Shown: piece by piece, positions 24,487-35,137 of the stretch
How positions within the stretch are numbered: the stretch's first letter is position 1
Layout: every line of letters starts with the position of its first letter
Assembly: GCA_017871115.1 (NCBI GenBank)
Contig: JAFCIZ010000006.1
Coordinates: 1,922,001-1,986,000, forward strand
Source: Cunninghamella blakesleeana
Lineage: Eukaryota > Mucoromycota > Mucoromycetes > Mucorales > Cunninghamellaceae
Length of the DNA stretch: 64,000 bases
Direction of reading: 5' to 3'
The notes under the pieces: model-generated
Databases searched by the model: none
Seen by the model: only the letters and a program-made list of their open reading frames with translations
What the model was told of the DNA's origin: nothing
Made by a program: the position numbers and the translations under genes

Positions 24487-25064
24487 TTACACAGAGTTGC
24501 CGAGGTCATCCAGCTAAAAAATATTTAAAAGTATAAATGTAAATATATATTAATAAATATATTTATAATAAGGGTAGGTCCTTATACTTGTATATATTAT
24601 AAATATTATTATTACCTTTGATATCATATTTTTAAAGTCTGCTTCTTTTTTATTAAAATAGTTGATATTCAACTTACTAAAAATAAACAATAATAATAAC
24701 AATAAAGTTAGAAACGTATATTTGTTCTAGAGCTATATTACTACCAATATTCTAATTACTTACGTATTATCATTATTGTTTTCCAAACTAATATGTTCTG
24801 AAGCTAAAGTTATTTGCATTCGTCTTATTTCATCTAATTCTTTAAATACTTGGTCAGTGTCGTTTCCTATTTTTAATAAAAAAAAAAAAGGAAAGGGTTT
24901 ATAAAAAAAAAAAGCTAAACTCTATGCTATGACCATGTTTAAAAAAAGGAGTGTTTATGTATAAAAGAAAGCTTACGAAAAGAACGCATTTTAAAACGAA
25001 GATCATGTTTTTTAAATTCTGTATCAAGGCCTTGTTGAATTTCAATATGAGATTGGCTTTGCAT
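24487..25064 (-). CDS. Small coiled-coil protein of unknown family
   Basis: Four exons (25064-24977, 24866-24764, 24676-24616, 24513-24487) sum to 279 nt and encode 92 residues starting MQSQSHIEIQQGL and ending KLDDLGNSV. All introns have GT..AG ends and the frame closes exactly, which is why I accept a gene this short and split. The protein is hydrophilic, has no membrane segment, and its middle (DTDQVFKELDEIRRMQITLA) has heptad-like spacing of hydrophobic residues, suggesting a coiled coil. Size and shape are like those of small subunits of tethering, BLOC/BORC-type or kinetochore complexes, but I do not recognise the family. It shares a 292-bp bidirectional promoter with the FAM32A gene. 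Confidence 0.7.
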
Positions 25065-25356
25065 TATTACTATTAAATTATTATTATTAAGCTATATTTT
25101 ATTAAGAGAAAGAGAGGAGAGGGTAAGCGAAAAAAAAGTGATTGTTTTAAAAAAGGAAATTGTCGCCAATTAAAAAATTTTATTCAATTATAAAAAAAAA
25201 CTAGAGCCGGAATTTTTCTTTTCTTTCGTTTTCCTTCTATTTATATTTTTTTTTTTTTTTTTTTTTTTGATACATAGTTGATAGACTTTTTTATATATAT
25301 TTTTATAAATATAAAATCCACTTTTGATTTTTTTTTTACTCTCTTTTTTGCTAATC
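25065..25356. promoter_or_regulatory. Bidirectional promoter with long poly-T tract
   Basis: The 292 bp between two divergent starts include an uninterrupted run of about 20 T near 25248-25268 and a pyrimidine-rich leader just before the FAM32A start. Long poly(dA:dT) tracts exclude nucleosomes in fungal promoters, so this may set an open promoter for both genes (inference). Confidence 0.5.
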
Positions 25357-25473
25357 ATGTCAGCATATGATCATGTTAGTGGGGGATCATTAAAATTTAA
25401 AGGAGGAAGTTCTTCTTCTATTAAGTAAGTGATGAAATAAATAGCAATATAAATAAATAAAACACGTATACTA

Positions 25474-25505
<32 letters not shown>

Positions 25506-25920
25506 TAATATACATCATTTCATCTTTCCATTAGGAAAAAGAAAAAAAAATCAAAATCAAGTAAAGAAAAGATGACCAAAGCTATTGAATCAGCTACAAC
25601 CGATGATCAATCTAAAATAATACAACCTGTTATTGAAAAAACAGAGGCTGAATTGAAGTTTGAGCAAATAAAATTGCAGAGGGTAAAATAATTATATAAC
25701 TAACTATCAATATATACTAAAAAAAATAAAATTGGGCATATATATATTAATTTATTTTATTATTATTGCTGATTTTTATTTTATTTTTTTTAAAAAATAG
25801 CAAATGGAAAGGGTATCAAAAGCAGCAGGAAAATCACATAAAGAAAGAGTAGCTGAATTTAACAACAAATTAGAACAACTTAGTGAACATTATGATATAC
25901 CTAAAGTTGGACCAGGATAA
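25357..25920 (+). CDS. FAM32A-like protein
   Basis: Three exons (25357-25424, 25535-25682, 25801-25920) sum to 336 nt, 111 residues; human FAM32A has 112. The start MSAYDHVSGGSLKFKG aligns with the conserved N-terminal signature of the family, a lysine run follows (KKKKKSKSSKEK), and the C-terminus carries ERVSKAAGKSHKERV and NNKLEQLSEHYDIPKVGPG, the family hallmark. Human FAM32A sits in the catalytic spliceosome, where its C-terminal tail helps hold the 3' splice site; that role is known for animals and is inferred here. Finding it fits an intron-rich fungus. Identity is firm. Confidence 0.94.
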
Positions 25921-26087
25921 CATTCGTTTAATTTTATTTATTTTATGTTATTTTATTTTTATCTAATAAAATGATCAGTATGAATAAACGACAATCTACT
26001 TCTATTTATAACTATTATTATGATAATGATCGACAATTATTTTATATGTATAAATAAAAATTTAAAAAAAATGAGGTAAATAAGGAT

Positions 26088-27191
26088 TTATAATTTACAA
26101 GTATCAGGTAAAGATAAAACAAAAGAAGGATTAGGATGGATAGAAAGTAACCACTGTTGACACCACTGAGCAGAAAGTTGAATCATTTCGGGGCACCAAG
26201 CATGACCAACATTTTGAACAATAATTCTTGCCCAATCATGATATTCTTTAATATTTTGTTGTTTTAAATATCTGACCAAACCATCATTAAATCTACCAGG
26301 TACCAATTGATCTTTTCCACCACTTATCATCAATATTTTTTTATTTTTTATTTTTTCAGGTAATTGTTCGGAAATTGCTTGAACTGTAGTTGAAAATCCT
26401 TCGGGAAGATAAGATTCAGGGAATTGTCCTTGAATTAAACGAGCATGCATTAATGCAATATAATCAGCTGAGCCTACAATAGGAATATGAACACTGATTC
26501 TTGGATCTATGATAATAAAAAAAAAAATGAAGATAAAAGAGGTCGCTTAATAATAGCATAAATAAATATAGTACGTATGGAAGAAAAAATATAGATGAAT
26601 ATACCATTGGCAGTAAGAAAAGTGCTATGACCACCAAGAGAAAACCCTAATGTACCCCATTTTTCAACAGGATGGCAAGAAGGACCAAATAAATAAAACT
26701 CTAATACATCAATTAATTCAGAAACAGTATGGGCTCCAGCACGTACGGTAGACCACATATTTAATGCATGGGTAGGATTTTCTTGCCCAGATTCTTTCCA
26801 GCCATAGTTTCTTTCTTTTACTAATAATCGACTACCATGGTTTAAATGATCAAAACTAATAGCTAATAGATGGCGTTGATTTTGTTTAGGTTGTTTGGTT
26901 TCATTTAAATCACATAAGGCTTGTGCAATAGTTTCCATATGACGTTTTTTTTCTAGTGAATAATAATAATAATAAAAGAACGTAAAAGGAGAAGAACAAG
27001 AATAAGCGTTTAATTTACTATGACCACTGTCTTTTTATTGCTATTATTTATTATTTACGCAGACGTCCATGGAGGAGAAAAATTACACTAACGGGTAGAG
27101 AATTATCTTTTGATAATTGTTGATATTCTTTTAAACCATAAACGCTTAATTCTAATCCGTTGATAACTATTTCAGTAGAGGAAGAGACCAT
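26088..27191 (-). CDS. Alpha/beta hydrolase-fold protein
   Basis: Three exons (27191-27059, 26952-26605, 26506-26088) sum to 900 nt, 299 residues, starting MVSSSTEIVINGLELSVYG. The fold is that of alpha/beta hydrolases: an early VSVIFLLHGRL strand with the HG oxyanion motif, the nucleophile elbow GTLGFSLGGHSTF with the catalytic Ser, KKILMISGGKDQLVPGRFND carrying a likely acid residue, and VQNVGHAWCPEM carrying the likely catalytic His. No signal peptide or membrane segment is seen, so it is probably cytosolic. The substrate cannot be told; an esterase or acyl-thioesterase-like activity is plausible. The gene is convergent with FAM32A, with 167 bp between stops. Confidence 0.85.
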
Positions 27192-27949
27192 ATTTATTGT
27201 ATATAAATTAATTAATAATGTAAAAACGAAAGAAAAGTTAAAAAAAAAAAAGCGAAAGTAAAAAAGTTAAAAAAATTCACAAGTGGAAATCATTTTAATA
27301 AGCAATTGGGTAATTCTTTTTCCGAACCAACCTTAATTAGTTTAATTTTTTTTAAAAAATATAAATGTGTTAAGTTTATTAGTTTATGATTATCATTATT
27401 ATTATTAAAGAATATAAATATAAAATATAAATGAATAAAGGTAGTTGAAACTAATAATAATAATAAATTATAAAAAAACATATTATAAATAAAATATCGC
27501 CAGGATTTTTTTAGTATGGAAAAGGGTGATGATGCTTAATATATAAATAAATAAATAAAAGGTAGAATTAGAATAAACTTATATAAAAAATATAATAATA
27601 ATAAACATAGGGTAATAAACATAGCATATAAAATAAAATAAGATCAGTACAAACTGTTGTAGTATATAGATAATAGCATAGATAATAAATAAAAAAGGAA
27701 GGGAGGAGTAGGAGTTGTAAAAAAAAAAAAGATTAAAATTTTTTTGTTAAATTAATTCTTTTAAATGCTTCTTTTTTTCATTTTATACTTTTTTTCATAC
27801 GTGATTTTTTTTTTAATTTTTTTTTTCTTTTTTTTTTCACTTTTTCTTTTTTTTTTTTTCTTTTTTTTTTTCTTTTTTTTAAAAAAAAAAAATAGTTATA
27901 AATAATATTGATAAAGCCTCTATATATATCTATATTTCTATATATATAA
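27192..27949. other. AT-rich spacer
   Basis: This 760-bp spacer holds the hydrolase promoter and the 3' flank of the second Myb-like gene. T-runs interrupted by single C occupy about 27804-27892 and end in a T-run joined to an A-run. Open frames here are homopolymer artefacts; I see no gene. Confidence 0.5.
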
Positions 27950-28919
27950 TTAAATGGAAGTCTTCTTTTTAATATCCATTGTTTTCCAAGCACGTCTTGC
28001 TAAACGAGTTTGATGTTGAAATTTAATATCCACCAAGTTTTTACTTTGTAATGTTTTAAATCGTCCCCAACAACAACCTCTTGACCGATGTGGTAAATAC
28101 GTAGCTGATATCATGGCCCAAGATAATCCTTGTTCATATCCCTTTTGCAATAACTCATCTTCCATGGGTGTCCAAGGTGTACGTGTTTGGATTTGATTTA
28201 CAACTGTCATATTATTTGATGGAGAAGAAGGTGATGTAGAAGTGGAAGAAGATGTTGACGAAGTAGAAGAAGATGAAGTGGAAGAAGACGATGATGAGGA
28301 AATCGATAAATGTCGCTGTCTCTGATATGAAAAGGAGGAAGACGTACTAGATGACGATGATATCATATTGGTAGACATGGATGGTTTTAAAGATGTAACC
28401 AGTGTAGAATAAGAATCCTGTTGTTGGTGATAATGATGTTGTGGATAATGATAACCATAGGTGAATAAAGGTGTTGTACGATAATTTTCACTATAAACTC
28501 TTCTTCTTGGTGACATGGTGGTATATGGATTTGAATCACCAGTATTATTGTTATTATTATTATTATTATTAATGTTACTATTATTACCACTCATACTACT
28601 GATGCTGTTACTTCGACTACTTCTAACGCTTCCCGTTGTTGTTGTACAACTACCGCTACTTAGACTGCTAGTACTAACGGATCTAGTATGTTTCCAATAA
28701 TCATCATTTTCTTGGTAAATAGGCGGAATAAATGTGGTATGGGGGTTTAATTCAAATAGATCTTGTTGAGCATGATGGTTTTTTTCTGGCTGATTCTCCA
28801 AAGGATGACATAATATATTTTTAATATCCATTACACCTGTATATATATAATGGTTAGAAATATATATAAAATTTATGTTTGTATCATTTCATTCTTTTTT
28901 AAAAAAAAATACCTGTCAT
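27950..28919 (-). CDS. Myb/SANT-like protein with a disordered N-terminus
   Basis: Two exons give 894 nt, 297 residues: a 7-nt first exon (28919-28913, ATGACAG) spliced to 28836-27950, reading MTGVMDIKNILCHP. If that splice is wrong, translation would begin at the ATG at 28831 and lose four residues. The N-terminal two-thirds are Ser/Thr/Asn-rich and look disordered. One Myb-like helix-turn-helix unit lies near the C-terminus: TRTPWTPMEDELLQKGYEQG, then LSWAMISATYLPHRSRGCCW and GRFKTLQSKNLVDIK. A basic tail follows (RLARRAWKTMDIKKK). It is probably a nuclear DNA-binding regulator; the target is unknown. The domain resembles the units of the Myb-like protein at 5987-7267, so the two may belong to one lineage-expanded family (inference). 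Confidence 0.75.
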
Positions 28920-29880
28920 GCTGATTAATTTTGGCTCTAGTTATAAAGATTTTTTATATTGAGTTAAAAAAAGTTTAATAGGATTATTATACAAAATAAA
29001 AATACTAATAATAAAAAGTATAAGTGATAATACAGTGGTAATACAAATAAATAAATAAATAAATACGTGTAGGTGTATATTATATAATTAAAATACACAC
29101 TTTTTTTTTTAAAATAAATAAAAAATATAAAAAAAAAATAAAAAATAAAAAAAAATAGAATAAAAAAAAAAAAAAAAAAAAGAAAATGAAGGAAAATAAG
29201 AAAGAAAAAGAAAAAGTGAGAGAAAAAGTAATTTGGTTTTATAAAAAAAAAAGTTTAAAAAAGGGGAGGTTCCCCTATTAGAATTGTATATATATATAAT
29301 ATAAATATATCTTTTGCATCCCACATCACAAAGGAGGAGTTTTTTTTTTTATCTTAAAGGTATTAGGGATAATTAAGGGGATGGTTGAGACCGAGGGAAA
29401 GCGAGAGAAAGCAAGGTATTATTTTTATTATACGTAATAAATGATTTAAAATAATTGTCAAAGTCAAGTGTTTTCTTATATGCACTCACTCAATCATTAT
29501 TATTATTTATTTTTATTTTTACCTTATGAAAATGCAAAACAAAATATTTTTTTATCCTATTAAGAATCTTATTTTTCCTAATGGAGTATTGAAAATAATA
29601 CTGCACAATAACTTTACTCTTATTATTCTCCTCTTTCTTACTCTCTTTCTCCTCTTCTTACCTCCCACTCTTTATATATATTTATTATTATTATTATTAT
29701 TATTATAAACATATATATATAGTATATTTATATATATTTATATATATTTAAATATATTTAAATATATTTAAATGCATATGTACGCTTTTTAAAAAAAAAA
29801 TACATAGGAAGCTTTTTTTTTTTTCGAATAAAATTTAAAAGTGAATCCTTAGATAGACATGAGATCATCTTTTTACTCCA

Positions 29881-30001
29881 TTTTTTTTTTTTTTTTTTTT
29901 TTTTATGAGCCTATTATTTTAGCATCATTATCATTATGAATAATGATCATATTTTTTTTATAAATAAATAAATAAATAAAAAAAAAAAAAAAAAAAAAAA
30001 A
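29881..30001. repeat. Poly-T tract then poly-A tract
   Basis: An uninterrupted T-run of over 20 bases near 29881-29904 is followed about 80 bp later by (AAAT)n and an A-run of over 20 bases ending at 30001. Together they could fold back on each other. Copy-number error from sequencing is possible in runs this long. Confidence 0.75.
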
Positions 30002-30442
30002 TCTAAAGTCATGCTTTTCCTTTTATATGTGCAGATATATTTATCATCATCATCTATCCTAATCATTTCCCCCCCTTTTTTTTTTTGCTGGCAAAGGTTA
30101 CCATTTATAGTACCCACACCACCTTTAAGAACGAAAATTTACTCTCTTTTTTTTGACAATTTGGGCGTAAAATTATTATTATTATTTTGTAGGCGTTTTA
30201 AGAGAAAATAATAAAAAAAAAGGGTTTTTCGTAAAAAAAGCTGGTTTTTAATATAATTGTATCTAAATAGAATGAATTTATGCAAAGTTCATTTTCGTTT
30301 TTTATATTATGAACTTGTTTATATTATGATGTATTATTGCTATTATAATTATTATTATATTTTTCGTTATATATATCATTAATTAATAAATAGAAAAAGC
30401 AATTTATTTTTTTGTCGACTACTTGTAATAGTTGTAATTTAA

Positions 30443-30474
<32 letters not shown>

Positions 30475-30574
30475 TTATATATTTAAATCCCAGCATTTAC
30501 GCCACTTTGAGATATCCGATAAATGGAGGGGCAGGATGGCAAAATGGATTTTAAAAAGGGGAGGGAAAATAAGA

Positions 30575-30946
30575 TTAAAGTTTACCAAGGTTTCTTATAA
30601 AAAAAGCTATATATCGTCCGGTTTTTGATGGTTCTTGTTTAAGAATATTTCTCTTTTTAATAAAAAAATAAAAATAAAAGGGAATTCCCCGATCCATCGT
30701 TTCTTTTTTAAGTATGTAATCTTTGTAGTTTAAAAAAGCATATTGCTTTTTTGGAGAGCCATAAAAAAATATAATGGCGCTGAACGCATAGGCAATGTTC
30801 ACAATTAAGATCTCCAGAACTAGTAATATTGTCTTATCTAAGTTATAGCCAGGCATATGCATATGAGCTGATAAAAAATGAGGGCAGGGTTGCATAATAT
30901 AAAACCGAATTAAACAGAAAATAATAATATTAACAGTAATAGACAT
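30575..30946 (-). other. Doubtful 123-codon open frame containing a repeated motif
   Basis: This open frame starts MSITVNIIIFCLIRFYIMQ and has two hydrophobic stretches, so a small membrane protein is conceivable. It carries PGYNLDK, which matches NSGYNLD peptides encoded by two other open frames at 34578-34796 and 35015-35242. The shared part is a DNA motif, not an extended protein match. I see no family and no flanking exons with convincing splice sites, so I do not call it a gene. Confidence 0.25.
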
Positions 30947-31427
30947 GGGTCATTAAGATGAATGATTTTACCTAGATTATAACTTGATATTTAATGAATA
31001 ATAATAAAAAAACGCATTTTTATACAAGTAGAACTCTTTTTTGATGTAATAAAAAACACCAATGGTAGTTGGTCAATGGGGATCTAATTTCATCGAAATA
31101 CATCCAGGATTTTTTTTTTTTTTTTGTACTCATCAATTCTACTATATTTCCCAACCAAATTGGTTATCTTTTTTTTTAAAAAAAATTACATGATAAATAA
31201 TTTTTTTATGGAAAGATATATTTCTTATAAGTAGATAATCACCAATATAAAAAGTTTTGATGGTAAAAGCAGAAGCATTGATGAACGTAAAAAAATTGAG
31301 CAACTTTTGCCAGATAAAAATATAAAACTGGAGTGGGAGACCTATTTTTAAAGCACCGCTTTTTTAACAGTTCAACTTTTTTTTTTTTTTTCTTGTAGGC
31401 TATCTCTTACAATTTTTTTAAATTAAT

Positions 31428-33271
31428 ATGATTGAAAACACTAATCTGGATTTTGAGTCATATATTAATTTATATCGAGGTAAAATATAGTTTGTATATA
31501 AATATAAATATAAATATATATATTTATATTATTTATTTATTTATTTTAGTACATAAAAATGAATTAATAATATAAATGTTTATATATGTATGCATACTTA
31601 ATATCAACTCTTTCCTTTCTTTTATATTTTTTATTATTCTTATTAGGTCATACGCGTATTGATCGAGCATTATTTATTGCAGAAAATTGTTCAGCTTTAG
31701 AAATAGAAGCATATCTTTTTGCTTTAAATGATATTAAGAGTGGGACGCATGATGTAGATAAATATTTGGCTTGTATTAAAAAGCTGAATGCAGCTTTAAC
31801 GAGACGTAATCAACCTGTTATAGAACCTGATAATGAATGGGTACAAGCAACTACTACTAGAAACAAACAAACTTTAGATGAACTTGAAGCTGAACTTAAA
31901 ACTTATAAAAATAGTATGGTTAAAGAAAGTATAAGGGTAATAATAATATAAATATAAATATACATACAAATACTAATACTAATACTAATATCCATACTAT
32001 CAATCTATTTATTTTTTTCTTCTTTTATTTGCACATTATATTATAGGTAGCTCAAACAAAACTTGGTGATTATTATTATGACATTGGCGAATTAACTCAA
32101 GCAACAAGACATTATTCACAAACCAGAAGCTACTGTGTTACTAGTAAAAATATGATTGATATGTGTTTTAGTATGATCAAAGTAAATAAGTTAAAAATAA
32201 TAAATGTTAAATAAACGATGATAGGATATAATTAAAATAACCACAAGTATTGATTATATATATATATATATATATAATATGATAGACCCAATTAGAAGCA
32301 CGCCATTATCCAAATGTATATACTTATATTGTTCGTGCAGAATCTACTCCTCAAATACCTGACAAAATCAACACGATATCCCAATTAAAATGCTATAATG
32401 CCATTTCTTCACTTTTTGTCACAGATTCAAATTCAAATCGATATACTACTATCTCCAATGCATTAACACAAGGCGTTGCATTAGAATCGAGTCATTTGCT
32501 AAATGACATCATGGCTCCTAACGACGTGGCTATTTATGGAGGTTTATGCGCTTTAGCTTCCTTAAACAGACGTCAATTACAGGACTTACTTAATAATAAT
32601 ACATCTTTTAAAGGTTATTTGGAATTAGAACCTCAAATTCGTGAAATTATGGATCTCTTTCAAGCATCAAAATATTCTTCCTGTTTTGCATTATTGGATA
32701 AATATAGAGTAAAATATACATATTTATATATAAGATGATGATAAAAAAAAGGATATTAATTATTAATATTATATATATATAACTGTATTTGTGCATTTAT
32801 TTTAGAATGATTGGAAATTAGATTTATATTTAAATTCTCACGTTGACAACATTATTCAATGTATACGTGAAAAGGCTATTGTTCAATATTGTATTCCATA
32901 TTCATCCATAGATATGAATCGTATGGCTTTTGCTTTTAATACAACCGTGGATAATTTGGAATTGGATTTAGTACGACTTATTGGTCAAAATGGAAAAATA
33001 ACAGCTCGTATTGATAGTCATGAAAAGGTATTTTTTTTTTATTTATAAAATATGATATATTATATATAGTATATGAAACAGGACATATATAAAATATATA
33101 TTAAAATATAAAATATATAATATAATATAATAGATTCTTTATGCTAATCAAAAAAATCAAAGAAAGCAAGCATTTGATCAATCTCTCACTCTTGGCAAAG
33201 ATTATGAAAAATCAGCAAAGGCACTTATGCTTCGGTTAAATCTTCTTAAAGCTGATTTGGTGGTACGATAA
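31428..33271 (+). CDS. CSN1: COP9 signalosome subunit 1
   Basis: Six exons (31428-31479, 31647-31936, 32047-32181, 32286-32708, 32806-33027, 33134-33271) sum to 1260 nt, 419 residues, close to S. pombe Csn1 (422) and shorter than human GPS1. CSN removes NEDD8 from cullins and so controls SCF ubiquitin ligases. The start MIENTNLDFESYINLYRGHT leads into the helical-repeat region (RIDRALFIAENC; KLGDYYYDIGELTQATRHYS), followed by a PCI domain: DVAIYGGLCALASLNRRQLQ, LDLYLNSHVDNIIQCIREKA, QYCIPYSSIDMNRMAFAFN and LVRLIGQNGKITARIDSHEK, the last being the winged-helix end. It could be confused with Rpn7, but the TRSYCVTSKN and IDMNRMA blocks fit CSN1. Confidence is high. Confidence 0.9.
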
Positions 33272-33856
33272 AATATATTTTTTCTTAATGTTGACTTTGA
33301 TAATGCTCTTTCACTCCCTATATACATATCTCACTCTTTTTTAATTTTTTTCTTTTGTTTACCATTTATTTACTTTTTTAATTTTTATAATATAATAAAA
33401 TATTATATACTATATAAATACAATATGTGTTTTTTCTATTTCTTAAACGCATAATAAGAACTAATTATCAGAGTTATAGCCAATTCTCAGGATCTCTTTT
33501 TTTTTAAAAAAAAAGTGAGACTACAGAAATGGTTCCTCTTTCATCTACGTTTTAGATTGGCATAGGAATAATATTTGTTCTTTTCCCTAAAAATCGCCAA
33601 GTTATATTCAAATTCAGTTATTATTTATAACTCATTTAGTTAGATTAATAAAAATACTAAAATCGTAAATTTTTGAATCGGATTTTTAATTTATTCATAT
33701 TTATTTTTAGAAATTATTTTAAAAGCAAAATTTAAACATTTTTTTTACAATATAATAAATTATAATTGATAAAACTTTTTAATTATTTTTTAATTATTTT
33801 TTATTTTTATTTGTGTATGTTCTGCCCTAAGAAGACTCAAATGCTTATTCCAATTC
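33272..33856. other. Convergent 3' spacer with a degenerate motif copy
   Basis: I see no gene in these 585 bp between CSN1 and the intronless secreted-protein gene. A string at 33467-33490 (AGAGTTATAGCCA core) is a diverged copy of the motif repeated at 30836, 34689 and 35114. A T9A9 tract lies at about 33497-33514. Confidence 0.5.
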
Positions 33857-34414
33857 CTAGATAGTAACTCTTTTAAATGCAAATGTTATTCCTGATAGTG
33901 TATCACAGTCTATGCCATTTATCCCAACATAATTGTCATCACTAAAAGCTAATGTAGCACATCCACTCTTAACAAATGCAACAGAGTACTGGTTCTTGAA
34001 TTGTTTTTCTCGAAATTCAAAAACAAATGCATATTTGATGTTGTTACTTGTTGCAGTTAAGAATCTTCCATTTCCATGCCCAAACCATCCTGTTTCTTTA
34101 TCTATGTAAATAGCCTCATTGTTCTCATTCACTGTTTGGATTGCTACACCTTCCTCTTTGTTTTTCAACTGGAACAGTTTACATCCTTCTGCTTCCGGCT
34201 GAAGCGTTAACCAATATGTGTACCCACTTTTTTTCCAAGATAAGCAGTTTCCACCCTGAACCCTTATGATATAATAATTGTCTTCGCTCATTTGGCTACC
34301 TCCTCTTGTTCTCATATTCTCTACATGTAAACTTGAAGAACTTAAACCAGAGTTGCAACATGACAAGCAAAGGTTTAAATATGACAATATAAAGATCAAA
34401 ATAGCGATAAACAT
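33857..34414 (-). CDS. Intronless predicted secreted protein, unknown family
   Basis: A single open frame of 185 residues. The N-terminus, MFIAILIFILSYLNLCLSCC, is a strong hydrophobic signal peptide with likely cleavage near residues 18-22. The mature part is rich in predicted beta strands with periodic aromatic residues: NYYIIRVQGGNCLSW, YTYWLTLQPEAEGCKLFQL, IYIDKETGWFGHGNGRFLTA, IKYAFVFEFREKQFKNQYSV, GCATLAFSDDNYVGI and DTLSGITFAFKRVTI. This periodicity and length are compatible with a beta-trefoil (ricin-B or fascin-like) or another small beta fold, but no defining QxW repeats are clear, so I do not assign it. Mature cysteines could form disulphides. Unlike nearly all genes here it has no intron, and its base composition is less AT-rich than its flanks. 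It could be a secreted effector, lectin or cell-surface protein, or a transferred gene. Confidence 0.72.
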   Translation of the reverse strand: MFIAILIFILSYLNLCLSCCNSGLSSSSLHVENMRTRGGSQMSEDNYYIIRVQGGNCLSWKKSGYTYWLTLQPEAEGCKLFQLKNKEEGVAIQTVNENNEAIYIDKETGWFGHGNGRFLTATSNNIKYAFVFEFREKQFKNQYSVAFVKSGCATLAFSDDNYVGINGIDCDTLSGITFAFKRVTI

Positions 34415-34688
34415 AATGAAGAATAATTGCCCTTATAATAAAGTTAAATAAAAGTAATATTTAATTGATTATTTTTATATAAAAAAAATTCAATTTTTTA
34501 AATATCTAATGCATTTTAATGAAAAATTCTTATATTAATTATAGTTCACAATTAAATAATTAAGAATGATAACAATATTAATTTGCTGATTTATGAAAAT
34601 TATGTAAATGGAGGTAATTCAGGTAATTAATCAGATAATCACATAAAATATATATTGTTTTAAGTATTGGTAGATTTAAATATGGTCC

Positions 34689-34712
34689 ATCTAAGTTATA
34701 ACCAGAATTTTT
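34689..34712 (-). repeat. Left arm of 24-bp inverted repeat
   Basis: The minus strand reads a 24-bp string containing GGTTATAACTTAGAT, identical to the plus strand at 35114-35137. Beyond three mismatches, a further CCATA also matches at both sites. The arms are 401 bp apart. A related copy (GGCTATAACTTAGAT) is on the minus strand at 30836-30853 and a weaker one at 33467-33490. Confidence 0.9.
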
Positions 34713-35113
34713 AAAATTTTGGTGCAATTTTACAATTTGAGATTCCGACTTTTTGTGCCTATTATTTTGCTTTTTTTTTAAGAATATATGATTCAATTTT
34801 ATATTTGTTATAAATGAAATTAAAACTCAGTCAGCTTAAATATTTTACCATTAAAAGTGCACTATAAAAAATATTTTACTATTGCAAGTATAATATAAAA
34901 AATATTTTTTAATGGAGCAATTTATATCCTCACCAGCTAAATCAACCTCCCACCGACCGATTTTAACTTTTTTTTTTTTACAATTTTTTTTAGCAAAAAA
35001 ATAAAAACAATCCAGTGCTTTTATTTTTAAACATCATATTTATTATTGCATTGGATTGTTTTTTTAATTTTATTAATAAAATGTTGAAAATTTTTCTTAC
35101 TAAAAATGGTAAA

Positions 35114-35137
35114 AAAAATTCTGGTTATAACTTAGAT
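35114..35137 (+). repeat. Right arm of 24-bp inverted repeat
   Basis: This is the plus-strand copy of the string at 34689-34712. The 24 bases are identical once one strand is reversed. Both arms happen to sit in short open frames that would read NSGYNLD followed by PY. I see no transposase between the arms, so a small non-autonomous element or a regulatory site pair are both possible. Confidence 0.9.

Larger units (their letters stand above)
28920..31427. other. 2.5-kb gene-poor spacer rich in homopolymers
   Basis: No convincing gene is seen. The stretch holds an A-rich block at about 29110-29190, long T- and A-runs near 29881-29904 and 29980-30001, an ATTTAAAT-type repeat at about 29725-29772, and a (TA)n run near 30442-30466. 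A minus-strand open frame at 30575-30946 is treated separately as doubtful. The pyrimidine tract at about 31370-31400 is the likely CSN1 promoter leader. Confidence 0.5.

Noticed and set aside
28387..28700. Open frames on both strands opposite or out of frame with the second Myb-like gene
   Set aside because: They arise from Asn/Ser codon repeats read in other frames.
29109..29324. 71-codon minus-strand frame rich in Phe and Leu
   Set aside because: Produced by an A-rich block read in reverse; no sign of a gene.
29725..29772. ATTTAAAT-type repeat considered as telomere-like or CRISPR-like array
   Set aside because: It is a simple AT tandem without spacers or a G-rich strand.
34935..34975. 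Possible tRNA or structured RNA at the locally GC-rich patch
   Set aside because: I could not fold a cloverleaf or find A and B box sequences; the patch is short and unpaired by eye.
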